6,893 bases of DNA from Nitriliruptoraceae bacterium (GCA_007120565.1 SKNK01000259.1:1-6893), one strand, 5' to 3'. Positions 1-5,728 are shown, counted from the first letter of the stretch. The notes: generated by a model from the letters alone, not told the origin. Numbers and translations are program-made.

Positions 1-1236
1 GAGCCGACCGAGGCGACGGTCGACGGCTTCACTCACGGAGGTGAGGGCGTTGCCCGGGTCGAAGGCAAGGCCGTCTTCGTCCCCGGCACCATCCCCGGCG
101 AGCGGATCCGCCTCCAGGTCACCGACGATCGCAAGCGTTGGGCTCGTGGGCAACTCCTGGAGGTCCTCGAGCCCAGCCCGGACCGGATCACCCCACCGTG
201 TCCCTTCGTTCCCGACTGCGGCGGCTGCAACCTCCAGCACATCGACCCCGACGCGCAGCGACGCCTGAAGACCCGGGTGGTACGTGAGCAGCTCGAACGC
301 CTCGGTGGTCTGACCGATCCACCCGTGCGCGAGACACGTGCCGTTGGCCCCGATGCCGGCTACCGCACCCACGCCCAGCTGCATGCCGACGAGGACGGCC
401 GTCTCGGCTTCCACCGCGCCGGCAGCCACGCGGTCGTCCCGGTTGACCGCTGCCTCGTGATGACCGACGAGGTGCAGGCCTTGCGTGTCGCGGTCGGCGA
501 CGACACCGGCGCGGACGAGGTCGCCCTACGGGCTCACGGCAGGACCGGTGCCGCCAGCGTCGAACTCACCGCGGGCCCCGGCCCGTTGGAACCTCCGGCG
601 GGCGACTTCGACCTCGCCCTGACCCAGCCCGACGGCACGGTCGCGACCCTGCGCGGCGACGGCCGGCTCAGCGAGGTCGTCGCCGGCCGCACCTACGGCT
701 TCGACGCGACGTCGTTCTTCCAGGTCACGACCCACGGTGCCGAGGCACTGGTCGAGGCCGTTGTTGGAGCCGCCGGCGAGGTGTCCGGAGCGCTCGTCTG
801 GGATCTGTACGCCGGGGTCGGGCTCTTCTCGCTGCCGCTGGCGGCGGCAGGCGCCCAGGTCGTCGCGGTCGAAGGGCATGCTGCAGCCGCTGAGCATGCC
901 CGCATGAACGCTGCTCTCAACGATCTCAGCCTCGAGGTCGTCACCGAGGACGTCGCCGCCTTGACGCGCCGCACCGTCCGCGGCGAGCCACCCGCACTGG
1001 CACCTCCCGACGTGATCGTCCTGGACCCGCCCAGGAGCGGCGCCGGGGAAGGTGTGGTCAACGACCTCGCCGCGATCGGACCGGCACGGATCGTCTACGT
1101 CGCCTGCGACGTCGCCGCCCTGGCGCGCGATACCCGGGCACTCACTGAGGCTGGCTACCGCTTGATCGACGCGACACCTCTCGACCTGTTCCCGATGACC
1201 CACCACGTCGAGGTGGTGGCCACCTTCGCCCCGTAG
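1..1236 (+). CDS. TRAM-domain 23S rRNA/tRNA (uracil-5-)-methyltransferase, RlmD/TrmA family, 5' end cut by window
   Basis: The reading frame is open at base 1 and gives 411 residues before TAG, so the true start lies just upstream. By family, the enzyme transfers a methyl group from S-adenosylmethionine to C5 of a uridine in RNA. Residues about 1-60 look like a TRAM RNA-binding domain. Cysteines 67, 73, 76 (pattern CPFVPDCGGC) and 151 match the four [4Fe-4S] ligands of RlmD-type enzymes. The SAM-binding motif is DLYAGVGLFSLPLA (268-281). FFQVT (239-243) holds the usual Gln. DPPRSG lies at 342-347. The catalytic nucleophile is probably Cys369 in YVACDVAALARD, and the general base Glu404 in HHVEVV. 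Every key residue is present, so the gene looks functional. Which uridine, and whether in rRNA or tRNA, cannot be read from the sequence, so no symbol is given. Confidence 0.93.
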   Translation, partial: EPTEATVDGFTHGGEGVARVEGKAVFVPGTIPGERIRLQVTDDRKRWARGQLLEVLEPSPDRITPPCPFVPDCGGCNLQHIDPDAQRRLKTRVVREQLERLGGLTDPPVRETRAVGPDAGYRTHAQLHADEDGRLGFHRAGSHAVVPVDRCLVMTDEVQALRVAVGDDTGADEVALRAHGRTGAASVELTAGPGPLEPPAGDFDLALTQPDGTVATLRGDGRLSEVVAGRTYGFDATSFFQVTTHGAEALVEAVVGAAGEVSGALVWDLYAGVGLFSLPLAAAGAQVVAVEGHAAAAEHARMNAALNDLSLEVVTEDVAALTRRTVRGEPPALAPPDVIVLDPPRSGAGEGVVNDLAAIGPARIVYVACDVAALARDTRALTEAGYRLIDATPLDLFPMTHHVEVVATFAP

Positions 1237-1256
1237 CGAGCAGCCGCAGCGAACAG

Positions 1257-1273
1257 CTCCGGGACACCCCGAG
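1257..1273 (+). terminator. weak hairpin after the methyltransferase gene
   Basis: Twenty bases after the stop codon, CTCCGGG and CCCCGAG can pair around an ACA loop with one C-C mismatch. No T-run follows. It is the only hairpin I see close to the stop, so it is recorded as a possible 3' end only. Confidence 0.15.
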
Positions 1274-1287
1274 AACCCCTAGCCGGG

Positions 1288-1364
1288 CCCGCTCCCGCAT
1301 CCCCAGCCGGCTCCCGGCTTCCCCGACCGGCTCAGGCATCCCCGACCTGCTCCGGCATCCCCGG
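1288..1364. repeat. degenerate 19-20 bp tandem repeat, about four units
   Basis: Four adjacent units at 1288-1306, 1307-1326, 1327-1345 and 1346-1364 share the form C-C-x-G-C-T-C-x-x-G-C-[AT]-T-C-C-C-C-x-G. The core GCATCCCC, or GCTTCCCC in unit two, recurs every 19-20 bases. A fifth unit beginning at 1365 is very decayed. The array sits in the 259-base spacer between the methyltransferase and the START-like gene. I see no convincing gene in this spacer, and the short frames that cross it are made of the repeat itself. Confidence 0.55.
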
Positions 1365-1483
1365 CCTCGGACATCCGCGGGACAACCCCAGCACCGGCAG
1401 GCCCTACGCCGACGGCAGTCCCCACCCTTCCGAGACACATCGCGGGCCGACCGCCCTCTACGGTGTCCTCATCCGACCGGACC

Positions 1484-1489
1484 GAGGGA
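1484..1489 (+). promoter_or_regulatory. ribosome binding site of the START-like gene
   Basis: GAGGGA lies six bases before ATG 1496. It decides the start in favour of this ATG over the in-frame GTG at 1463, which would put the site inside the coding region. Confidence 0.6.
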
Positions 1490-1495
1490 ACCAAC

Positions 1496-1996
1496 ATGGA
1501 ACGGGCACTCCACTGCTACGCCTACGTCGAGGCGCCTTGGGACCAGGTCTCGCGTCTCCTCGCCGAAGACAGCCGGGCGGTCTTGCAACACGCCACCCTC
1601 GACGCCGCGGATCAGGCCAGGCAGGTGTCGCGGACGCTCAAGCTAGAGGTCGCCGGCTTCGAGGTCTCCAAGGACGTCGCGATCAAGGTGGGTGAGTTCG
1701 TTCCCCGGGAGGCCACCCGCAGCGTCGTGCCACTCCGGTGGCGCGCCGAGCGTGGACGGATGCTGTTCCCTGAGCTTGCGGCGGACCTCGAGGTCGCGGC
1801 GGTCTCGTTCGATCCTCCGCTGACCCAGTTGACGGTTTCCGGATCCTACGAGCCGCCCCTTGGTCTGCTGGGCGCTGGCGCGGACCGGGTGATGCTGCAC
1901 CGCCTGGCCGAAGCGACGATCCATCGGTTCATCCACGAGGTCGCTGACGAACTGCGCCGCCTCATCGACGCACTCCCGCCCGACGAACGGTTCTGA
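1496..1996 (+). CDS. probable START/SRPBCC-fold small-molecule-binding protein
   Basis: This is a 166-residue soluble protein with no signal peptide or membrane segment. The N-terminal stretch, with VEAPWDQVSRLLAED at 11-25, resembles the first strand and helix of SRPBCC/polyketide-cyclase-like proteins (compare the usual V-x-A-P-x-x-x-V-W-x-L-L). Alternating strand-like stretches follow (about 44-54, 60-68, 74-84, 96-118). A long C-terminal helix (about 130-160, rich in Arg, Ala and Glu) would close the START cavity. Proteins of this fold bind lipids or other hydrophobic ligands, but the ligand here is unknown. The start at 1496 is chosen for its Shine-Dalgarno site; GTG 1463 would add 11 residues. 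Its tail, LIDALPPDERF, recurs in frame past the stop codon (see the repeat at 1960-2083). Fold assignment rests on pattern only. That the gene is real is much surer than its function. Confidence 0.62.
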   Translation: MERALHCYAYVEAPWDQVSRLLAEDSRAVLQHATLDAADQARQVSRTLKLEVAGFEVSKDVAIKVGEFVPREATRSVVPLRWRAERGRMLFPELAADLEVAAVSFDPPLTQLTVSGSYEPPLGLLGAGADRVMLHRLAEATIHRFIHEVADELRRLIDALPPDERF

Positions 1997-2083
1997 CCGA
2001 CGGCCCCTCGACACACTCCCGCACAACGAACCCGTCCTGGCCAACGCCTCGTCGACGCATTGGCGCTCGCCGAACGGTCTTGA
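1960..2083. repeat. three diverged tandem copies of the START-like gene's 3' end
   Basis: Copies begin near 1960 (inside the gene), 2006 and 2047, with periods of 43-44 bases measured at the shared GAC. Copies one and three encode LIDALPPDERF-stop and LVDALALAERS-stop. They are exactly 87 bases (29 codons) apart and therefore in the same frame. Copy two (LDTLPHNEPVL) has no stop and lies in another frame. The copies have diverged considerably, so the duplication is old. Confidence 0.6.
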
Positions 2084-2136
2084 GCGCTGCCCTTCCCTCA
2101 GGCGGCCGACGCAACCCGACCAGCCGCGGCGTTCAC

Positions 2137-2164
2137 CGCCCGCCCGGACGCCCGGGAGGAGGCG
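2137..2164 (-). terminator. possible hairpin terminator downstream of the MATE gene
   Basis: CCCGG (2143-2147) pairs with CCGGG (2152-2156) around a four-base loop. CGCC (2137-2140) pairs with GGCG (2161-2164) outside it, across an internal loop. It sits 25 bases past the MATE stop, in the spacer where the MATE and START-like genes converge, so it could serve either transcript. There is no T-run. Confidence 0.3.
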
Positions 2165-2189
2165 ACGGCCCGCTGTCCGCAGGGTCTCG

Positions 2190-3509
2190 CTACTCCTCGG
2201 TGACCAGAGCCGCGCCGGTGCGGGTCCAGCCACTTCCCCGCAACCTCAGTACCAGGGAGAGCAGCCGGACGAGCATCATGGCCTGCACGGCGACCCAGAG
2301 GCCCAGCAGACCACCATCGAAGGTGGCGACCAGCTGGGCGCTCACGCCACCGACCACAGCGGCGACCATCGTCCAGGTCCGCAGGTACGCGAAATCCTCA
2401 GCGCCCATGAACACCCCGTCGAGTGCGAACACCGGACCACTGATCACCTGGCCGACCGCGACCAGCCACCACACGGCCGTTGCGGCCAGGAGGACGGATG
2501 GCTCGTCGGTCAGGATGCGCGGGCCGAAGGGTGTAGCGACGAGCAGCAGCAGCGCCATCATCGCTCCTCCACCGATGCCCCAACGCAACAGAGCACGGCC
2601 GGTCGCTCGAGCTTCGTCCTCGTCACCCGCGCCGAGGGCGGTACCGACCATCGCCTGCCCCGCGGTGGCGAACCCATCCATCAGGAAGCTGATGAGAAGG
2701 AAGGTCTGGAACAGGACCTGATGCGACGCCGCAGTGACCGACCCGATCCGCGCCGCTGCCGAACTGACCGCCAGCAGGCCGAGGAGCAGGCCTCCCGTCC
2801 GTAAGAAGAGATCTCGGCTGACGATCACCAAGGCGAGCAGTTGCACGCGGTTCGGCCAGCGGTGTCCTCCGAGAGGCAGGCCAACGCGGCGGAAGAGCAG
2901 GGCGAACGCGGCCACCGCAACCGCTTCGGCAGCGACCGTCGCCCACGCCGCACCGGCCAACCCGAACCCGAGCGGGAACACCAGCACGTAGGTCAGCACA
3001 GCGTTGACCACGTTGGCACCAACCGCGACGGCCAGGGGCGTCCTCGTGTCTGACACGCCTCGGAAGGCACCGTGGCCGACGAAGGCCAGCAGGACGAGGG
3101 GAACCCCGACCGCCCGGATCCTCAGGTACTCCGTCGCGGGAACCACCAGCTCGTCGACGGCGCCGAGAGCACGCACGATCCACGGCGCCAGCAGCCACAG
3201 CGCGGCACCAACGACCAACCCGAGGGCCAGTGCCACCTGGGTGGCGTGCACGACCCGGCGTCCTGCAGCCTCGCGATCTTGGGCTCCCACCGCCCGCGCC
3301 ACCGTCGAGGTGGTGCCGTAGACCAGGAAGTTGAAGATCCAGGACACCGCGCTGAACACCGAGATCGACAGACCGAGGGCGCCGAGCTGCGCCGCACCTA
3401 GTCGCCCGACGACCGCCGTGTCGACCAGGCCCATGACCGGGTCTGCGATCAAGGTCACGGTCGCCGGCAGTGCGAGTGCCAGGATCCGTCGATCGCGGGG
3501 GCCCAACAC
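2190..3509 (-). CDS. MATE family efflux transporter, DinF-like
   Basis: A 439-residue multi-pass membrane protein of the usual MATE length with about 12 hydrophobic segments. MATE proteins export organic cations, drugs or metabolites in exchange for H+ or Na+. The N-terminal segment holds DPVMGLVDTAVVGRLG (23-38), with Asp23 and Asp30, a hallmark of the DinF-like branch. GAFRGVSDTRTP (147-158) is the typical loop of this branch. In the second half, SRDLFLRT (231-238) and the stretch around QVLFQTFLLISFLMDG (264-279) also match. The start is GTG at 3509-3507, supported by a strong Shine-Dalgarno site six bases before it. The gene follows the Tad genes on the same strand after 274 bases. Nothing links it functionally to the pilus, and it probably has its own promoter. 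The substrate cannot be told from sequence. Confidence 0.95.
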   Translation of the reverse strand: MLGPRDRRILALALPATVTLIADPVMGLVDTAVVGRLGAAQLGALGLSISVFSAVSWIFNFLVYGTTSTVARAVGAQDREAAGRRVVHATQVALALGLVVGAALWLLAPWIVRALGAVDELVVPATEYLRIRAVGVPLVLLAFVGHGAFRGVSDTRTPLAVAVGANVVNAVLTYVLVFPLGFGLAGAAWATVAAEAVAVAAFALLFRRVGLPLGGHRWPNRVQLLALVIVSRDLFLRTGGLLLGLLAVSSAAARIGSVTAASHQVLFQTFLLISFLMDGFATAGQAMVGTALGAGDEDEARATGRALLRWGIGGGAMMALLLLVATPFGPRILTDEPSVLLAATAVWWLVAVGQVISGPVFALDGVFMGAEDFAYLRTWTMVAAVVGGVSAQLVATFDGGLLGLWVAVQAMMLVRLLSLVLRLRGSGWTRTGAALVTEE

Positions 3510-3514
3510 CGACG

Positions 3515-3522
3515 TCCTCCTC
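3515..3522 (-). promoter_or_regulatory. strong ribosome binding site of the MATE gene
   Basis: On the minus strand GAGGAGGA ends five bases before the GTG start codon at 3509. It fixes this start despite the non-ATG codon. Confidence 0.7.
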
Positions 3523-3596
3523 GTTGCGCTGCGTTGGCTAGCCGCGGGAGTGCATCACCGCGCTCTCGTCCTGCTTCTCGTCCGCTCGGTGTGCCC

Positions 3597-3622
3597 ACAC
3601 CCGGTGCGCGCCGGTCGGGTGT
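3597..3622. promoter_or_regulatory. 7-bp inverted repeat upstream of the MATE gene
   Basis: ACACCCG (3597-3603) and CGGGTGT (3616-3622) are perfect inverted arms around 12 bases, centred about 100 bases before the MATE start. This could be an operator for a dimeric repressor or an mRNA leader hairpin. The rest of the 3510-3783 spacer shows no supported gene, and I could not pick a convincing promoter in it. Confidence 0.3.
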
Positions 3623-3720
3623 CGGCGAGACGCAGGCGAGCTACGCCGCACCGGCCCGGTTCAGTCACCACCGCGCCCGGCCAGCATCGATCCCCCGGGG
3701 TCGGCGCCGGTGGGCTCAAG

Positions 3721-3745
3721 GCGGCGCCACGGCGCACCACGCCGC
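3721..3745 (-). terminator. possible terminator hairpin at the end of the Tad gene run
   Basis: GCGGCG (3721-3726) and CGCCGC (3740-3745) pair perfectly around 13 bases, beginning 38 bases after the stop of the TadG-like gene. The arms are fully GC and no T-run follows, as is often the case in high-GC genomes. An alternative GGCG/CGCC pairing inside it is also possible. Confidence 0.35.
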
Positions 3746-3783
3746 TCCGACGGGACCGTAGCCCAGCGCCGAACTGCGTTTCA

Positions 3784-4296
3784 CTACTCGAGCGCCGTTG
3801 CCCTCTCCGTCACGGTCTGTCTCACTCGCCCATCGAGCCCCGGCCAGAACACCGCGAGGATCGGGCGGACGGTCCCCTGACAGCTCACGAACACGACCAA
3901 CTCCTCGACCTCCACCTCGCACCGAACGTCCTCGAACGTGCGGTCCTCACCGAGGCTCGACGCCAAGGTGTCGGCCCGTCGCTGACCGGCAGCGACATCG
4001 AGGTGGAGCGGTTCGGTGCTGTCGGCGGTGTAGAAGCTCTCCCGATCTACTGCTCCGGCCGTGTCGGTCGCGACCGCAGCAGCCAGATCGGCCAAGCGTC
4101 GCTGCCCCAGGTACAGCGTGGTTGCGTCCAGCGCCAAGGCTGCCAAGCCGAACAGGATCACCACGGCGACCGGCATCAGAGCGAGGGTGTTGCCGTCCTG
4201 TTCCTGCAGCTTCCTGCCCACCAGAGACCCATCGCTCACACCGGCCCGCCCGGGCTGTCGCACCCACCCCCATCGAGCTGCCGTCCTCGGCTTCAT
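3784..4296 (-). CDS. TadG-like single-pass pilus assembly protein
   Basis: This 170-residue protein has a basic N-terminus, then one membrane segment at about 38-58 within QDGNTLALMPVAVVILFG, then a helical stretch (GQRRLADLAAAVATDTA) and an extracytoplasmic domain. This is the layout of the TadG N-terminal/Flp-pilus helper family. The domain is only about 110 residues, far shorter than full TadG proteins, so it fills the slot of a minor pilin such as mycobacterial Rv3654c. Cys126 and Cys139 are its only cysteines and could form a disulfide. The ATG at 4296 overlaps the preceding gene's stop as ATGA, arguing for coupled translation. GTG 4305 (three residues longer) and GTG 4239 (19 shorter, starting nearer the membrane segment) are alternatives. 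The family call rests on topology and context more than on conserved motifs. Confidence 0.7.
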   Translation of the reverse strand: MKPRTAARWGWVRQPGRAGVSDGSLVGRKLQEQDGNTLALMPVAVVILFGLAALALDATTLYLGQRRLADLAAAVATDTAGAVDRESFYTADSTEPLHLDVAAGQRRADTLASSLGEDRTFEDVRCEVEVEELVVFVSCQGTVRPILAVFWPGLDGRVRQTVTERATALE

Positions 4297-4775
4297 AGCT
4301 CGCACACCGACTCCTCGATGCCCGCCCGATAGCTCTCGATGAGTTCTGCATGCAGGGCACTCACCCGGAACGATGGCGGCGAGTTCCAGCGGGGAAGAAG
4401 CACCACGTCAACGGCCGTCTCGACCCGGAAGCGCACCTCGCCACACCGCGCCCGTTGCGGCCCGGCGGGGTCGCCGACCCACACCACCTCGAGATCATCC
4501 GGGTCCCTCCCGTGGCCAGCGAAGGCGATCTCGGCCGCGGAGTCCGCGACCTGGACGAGATCGGCGTCGTGCGGCGCATCAACGACCGCGCGTACAGCCT
4601 CCCGAGCTGCAGCAGCCGCGGCGAACCGAGCATCCAGAGCCGACCAGGCGTTGAGGACCATGATCGTCCCGAGCACGAAGATCAGCACCCCGAAGACCAA
4701 CGACTCGGCTCCGGCAACGAACCCATCCTCCGACGGGCTCGGCGTTGCCGCGTCCGACCGCTGCGGAGACATCAC
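4293..4775 (-). CDS. TadE-like minor pilin/pilus assembly protein 2
   Basis: A 160-residue protein from GTG 4775, or 159 from the adjacent ATG 4772. After a polar leader comes a membrane segment at about 23-44, starting GFVAGAESLVFG. Its Glu24 sits about where TadE-like and Flp proteins keep the glutamate needed for prepilin processing and assembly. A helix rich in Ala and Arg follows (about 45-66), then an extracytoplasmic domain of about 95 residues. Cys111 and Cys158 are the only cysteines. The gene overlaps the upstream TadE-like stop as GTGA (one base if ATG is used) and its own stop overlaps the TadG-like start as ATGA, so the three genes appear to be translated as a unit. By family, the product is a minor pilin or pseudopilin in the envelope. 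It is the clearest TadE-like protein of the three. Confidence 0.78.
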   Translation of the reverse strand: MMSPQRSDAATPSPSEDGFVAGAESLVFGVLIFVLGTIMVLNAWSALDARFAAAAAAREAVRAVVDAPHDADLVQVADSAAEIAFAGHGRDPDDLEVVWVGDPAGPQRARCGEVRFRVETAVDVVLLPRWNSPPSFRVSALHAELIESYRAGIEESVCEL

Positions 4776-5194
4776 GCTTCACCCCCATCCGGGCCTTCCG
4801 TTCGGACCGAGGCGGTGCGTTCGATGTCAGCCAGGTCCAGACCGAAACTCGCCGTGGCCAGCGCTCGGGCCGGGGTTGTGGTCTGCACGGTCACCGTGGT
4901 CATCGGCCCCTGCTGACGGCAGAGGACGCGGAGGGAGTTCGCCTCGCCGTACGCACCAAGCCGGGCTCGCGCGATCTCCTCGGCGGTGGCTCCTTCGGGC
5001 CCACAGTCCTGCCCGTGTGCTGCCACCTGCCGCGCGGTATCGAACGCCACCGAGGTCACCACCGAGGTGGCGTACAGGTGGAGGAGCACCTGGCTTGCCA
5101 GGAGCAACAGGAACAGGAACATGGCGAGCCCGAACACCGCCGACACCGGGGATGAGGCACGCTCTGACGACCGGGGCAACGCCCGGTTCCGCAC
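4772..5194 (-). CDS. TadE-like minor pilin/pilus assembly protein 1
   Basis: A 140-residue protein with a basic N-terminus (four Arg in the first 12), one strong membrane segment at about 17-42 (FGLAMFLFLLLLASQVLL) and an amphipathic continuation typical of pilin helices (VVTSVAFDTARQVAAHG). Cys64 and Cys92 are the only cysteines. No glutamate is seen near the start of the hydrophobic segment, so classical prepilin cleavage is uncertain. The start is the weak point. GTG 5194 gives a normal basic leader but has no good Shine-Dalgarno site; GTG codons next to the membrane segment, or an upstream GTG in the same open frame, are possible. The frame stays open far upstream, but that stretch is Arg-rich and overlaps the hairpin spacer and the pilin gene in another frame, so I exclude it. 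Confidence 0.75.
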   Translation of the reverse strand: MRNRALPRSSERASSPVSAVFGLAMFLFLLLLASQVLLHLYATSVVTSVAFDTARQVAAHGQDCGPEGATAEEIARARLGAYGEANSLRVLCRQQGPMTTVTVQTTTPARALATASFGLDLADIERTASVRTEGPDGGEA

Positions 5195-5285
5195 CCGCCG
5201 CAGCGGAGAACGGCCGACGCACCGACCCCGACGACGATCCAGACGACAGGGTCCGCGCGGCCGGGGCGCGCATCGCCATGTCGGA

Positions 5286-5341
5286 CGCCGACGAGCCCCC
5301 ACCGGGAGAGGGTGGCCACGGCGACCTCGGGCTCGTCGGCG
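5286..5341 (-). terminator. 13-bp perfect stem-loop between the pilin and TadE-like genes
   Basis: CGCCGACGAGCCC (5286-5298) and GGGCTCGTCGGCG (5329-5341) are exact inverted repeats around a 30-base loop, which can itself pair CCACC (5299-5303) with GGTGG (5311-5315). The structure begins 20 bases after the pilin stop. No T-run follows, so it could be a Rho-independent-like terminator with partial read-through, or a 3' stabiliser and processing barrier that protects pilin mRNA. The rest of the 167-base spacer shows no supported gene. Confidence 0.6.
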
Positions 5342-5361
5342 GGCGGACGATAGCCGCTCGG

Positions 5362-5550
5362 TCAGTTGCTGGGGCTGTCGACGATGGTGTCGATCTCCTC
5401 GGCGATCCGCTCGGAGGCGCCTCCGAACGCATCGTTGAACACGACGAACATCGCGCCACCGATCACGGCCATGATCAACACGACGATCGCCGCAGAGATG
5501 ACTCCTTCGCCGGAGCTCTCGGTGCGAACACGTTCCCAGAGTCCTCGCAT
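5362..5550 (-). CDS. small Flp-type pilin-like protein, probable major Tad pilin
   Basis: A 62-residue protein with a basic leader (MRGLWERVR), then GEGVISAAIVVLIMAVIGG at about 14-32 inside a membrane segment reaching about 38, then an acidic amphipathic tail (ASERIAEEIDTIVD). Size, topology and place between tadC and the TadE-like genes fit the Flp pilin slot (Rv3656c in mycobacteria). Processing would probably cut after Gly14 or Gly16, but the canonical Glu at +5 and the Tyr after it are missing, so it is a divergent member. It has no cysteine. ATG 5550 is preceded at six bases by GGGGGA. It is the only Tad gene here set apart from both neighbours (195 and 167 bases), with hairpins on each side, which suggests its mRNA is made, stabilised or cut separately so that the main subunit is in excess. 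Confidence 0.72.
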   Translation of the reverse strand: MRGLWERVRTESSGEGVISAAIVVLIMAVIGGAMFVVFNDAFGGASERIAEEIDTIVDSPSN

Positions 5551-5556
5551 GGTTGT

Positions 5557-5562
5557 TCCCCC
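5557..5562 (-). promoter_or_regulatory. ribosome binding site of the pilin-like gene
   Basis: GGGGGA on the minus strand lies six bases before ATG 5550, between hairpin 5568-5590 and the start codon. The nearby hairpin could affect its accessibility. Confidence 0.5.
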
Positions 5563-5567
5563 GAACT

Positions 5568-5590
5568 GGCGTGCAGCCGTGCTGCGCGCC
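5568..5590 (-). promoter_or_regulatory. leader hairpin next to the pilin ribosome binding site
   Basis: GCAGC (5573-5577) pairs with GCTGC (5581-5585) around three bases. GGCG (5568-5571) pairs with CGCC (5587-5590) outside one mismatch. It ends five bases before the Shine-Dalgarno sequence of the pilin gene, so it could hold the leader 5' of the site open or act as a stability element. Confidence 0.4.
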
Positions 5591-5604
5591 CATCGATAAC
5601 GGAA

Positions 5605-5642
5605 GGTCGAGGGGGCATCCGACGATGCCGTCGTCCTCGACC
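5605..5642 (-). promoter_or_regulatory. long hairpin in the pilin 5' leader
   Basis: The outer stem GGTCGAGG (5605-5612) / CCTCGACC (5635-5642) is eight perfect pairs. The inner stem GGCATC (5614-5619) / GATGCC (5624-5629) is six, with a four-base loop and an asymmetric internal loop (one base against five). Read on the minus strand it is followed by TTCCGTTATC, only mildly T-rich. It could be an attenuator, a terminator with read-through, an RNase-processing site or a 5' stabilising structure for pilin mRNA. Confidence 0.5.
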
Positions 5643-5699
5643 GCTTCTTCTGACGCTAGCAAGACCCCTCCGCGACCTCGCTTGCACTCGCGGCCCGTG

Positions 5700-5728
5700 C
5701 TGTGGACCGCGCTCGCCTGCGCGCACAG
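5700..5728 (-). terminator. hairpin just after tadC
   Basis: CTGTG (5700-5704) pairs with CACAG (5724-5728) and CGCGC (5708-5712) with GCGCG (5719-5723), making ten pairs with a three-base bulge and a six-base loop. It starts 17 bases past the tadC stop, the normal place for a terminator or a 3' stabilising structure. No T-run follows. Between it and the next hairpin (5643-5699) I see no gene, and only a poor promoter candidate. Confidence 0.45.

Noticed and set aside
526..1206. A 226-residue minus-strand frame opposite the methyltransferase
   Set aside because: The plus strand here contains every catalytic and SAM-binding motif of the methyltransferase. The minus frame has no domain.
1288..1364. 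The short tandem array as a CRISPR
   Set aside because: The units are adjacent, degenerate and about 19-20 bases long with no unique spacers, and no cas gene is present.
1643..2233. A 196-residue minus-strand frame across the START-like gene and its downstream spacer
   Set aside because: It is antisense to the START-like gene. Its only striking feature, a repeated G-[ER]-[RE]-[QE]-C-V-D-E-A motif, is the reverse reading of the duplicated gene tail and is reported there.
3331..4332. A 333-residue open frame on the plus strand from the MATE gene start into the TadG-like gene
   Set aside because: Antisense to two well-supported genes, of mixed low-complexity composition, with no recognisable motif.
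5643..5699. A possible pilin promoter with a TAnnnT-type -10 (TAGCGT on the minus strand, 5653-5658)
   Set aside because: No matching -35 box is found at the right distance, and a TAnnnT match alone occurs too often by chance.
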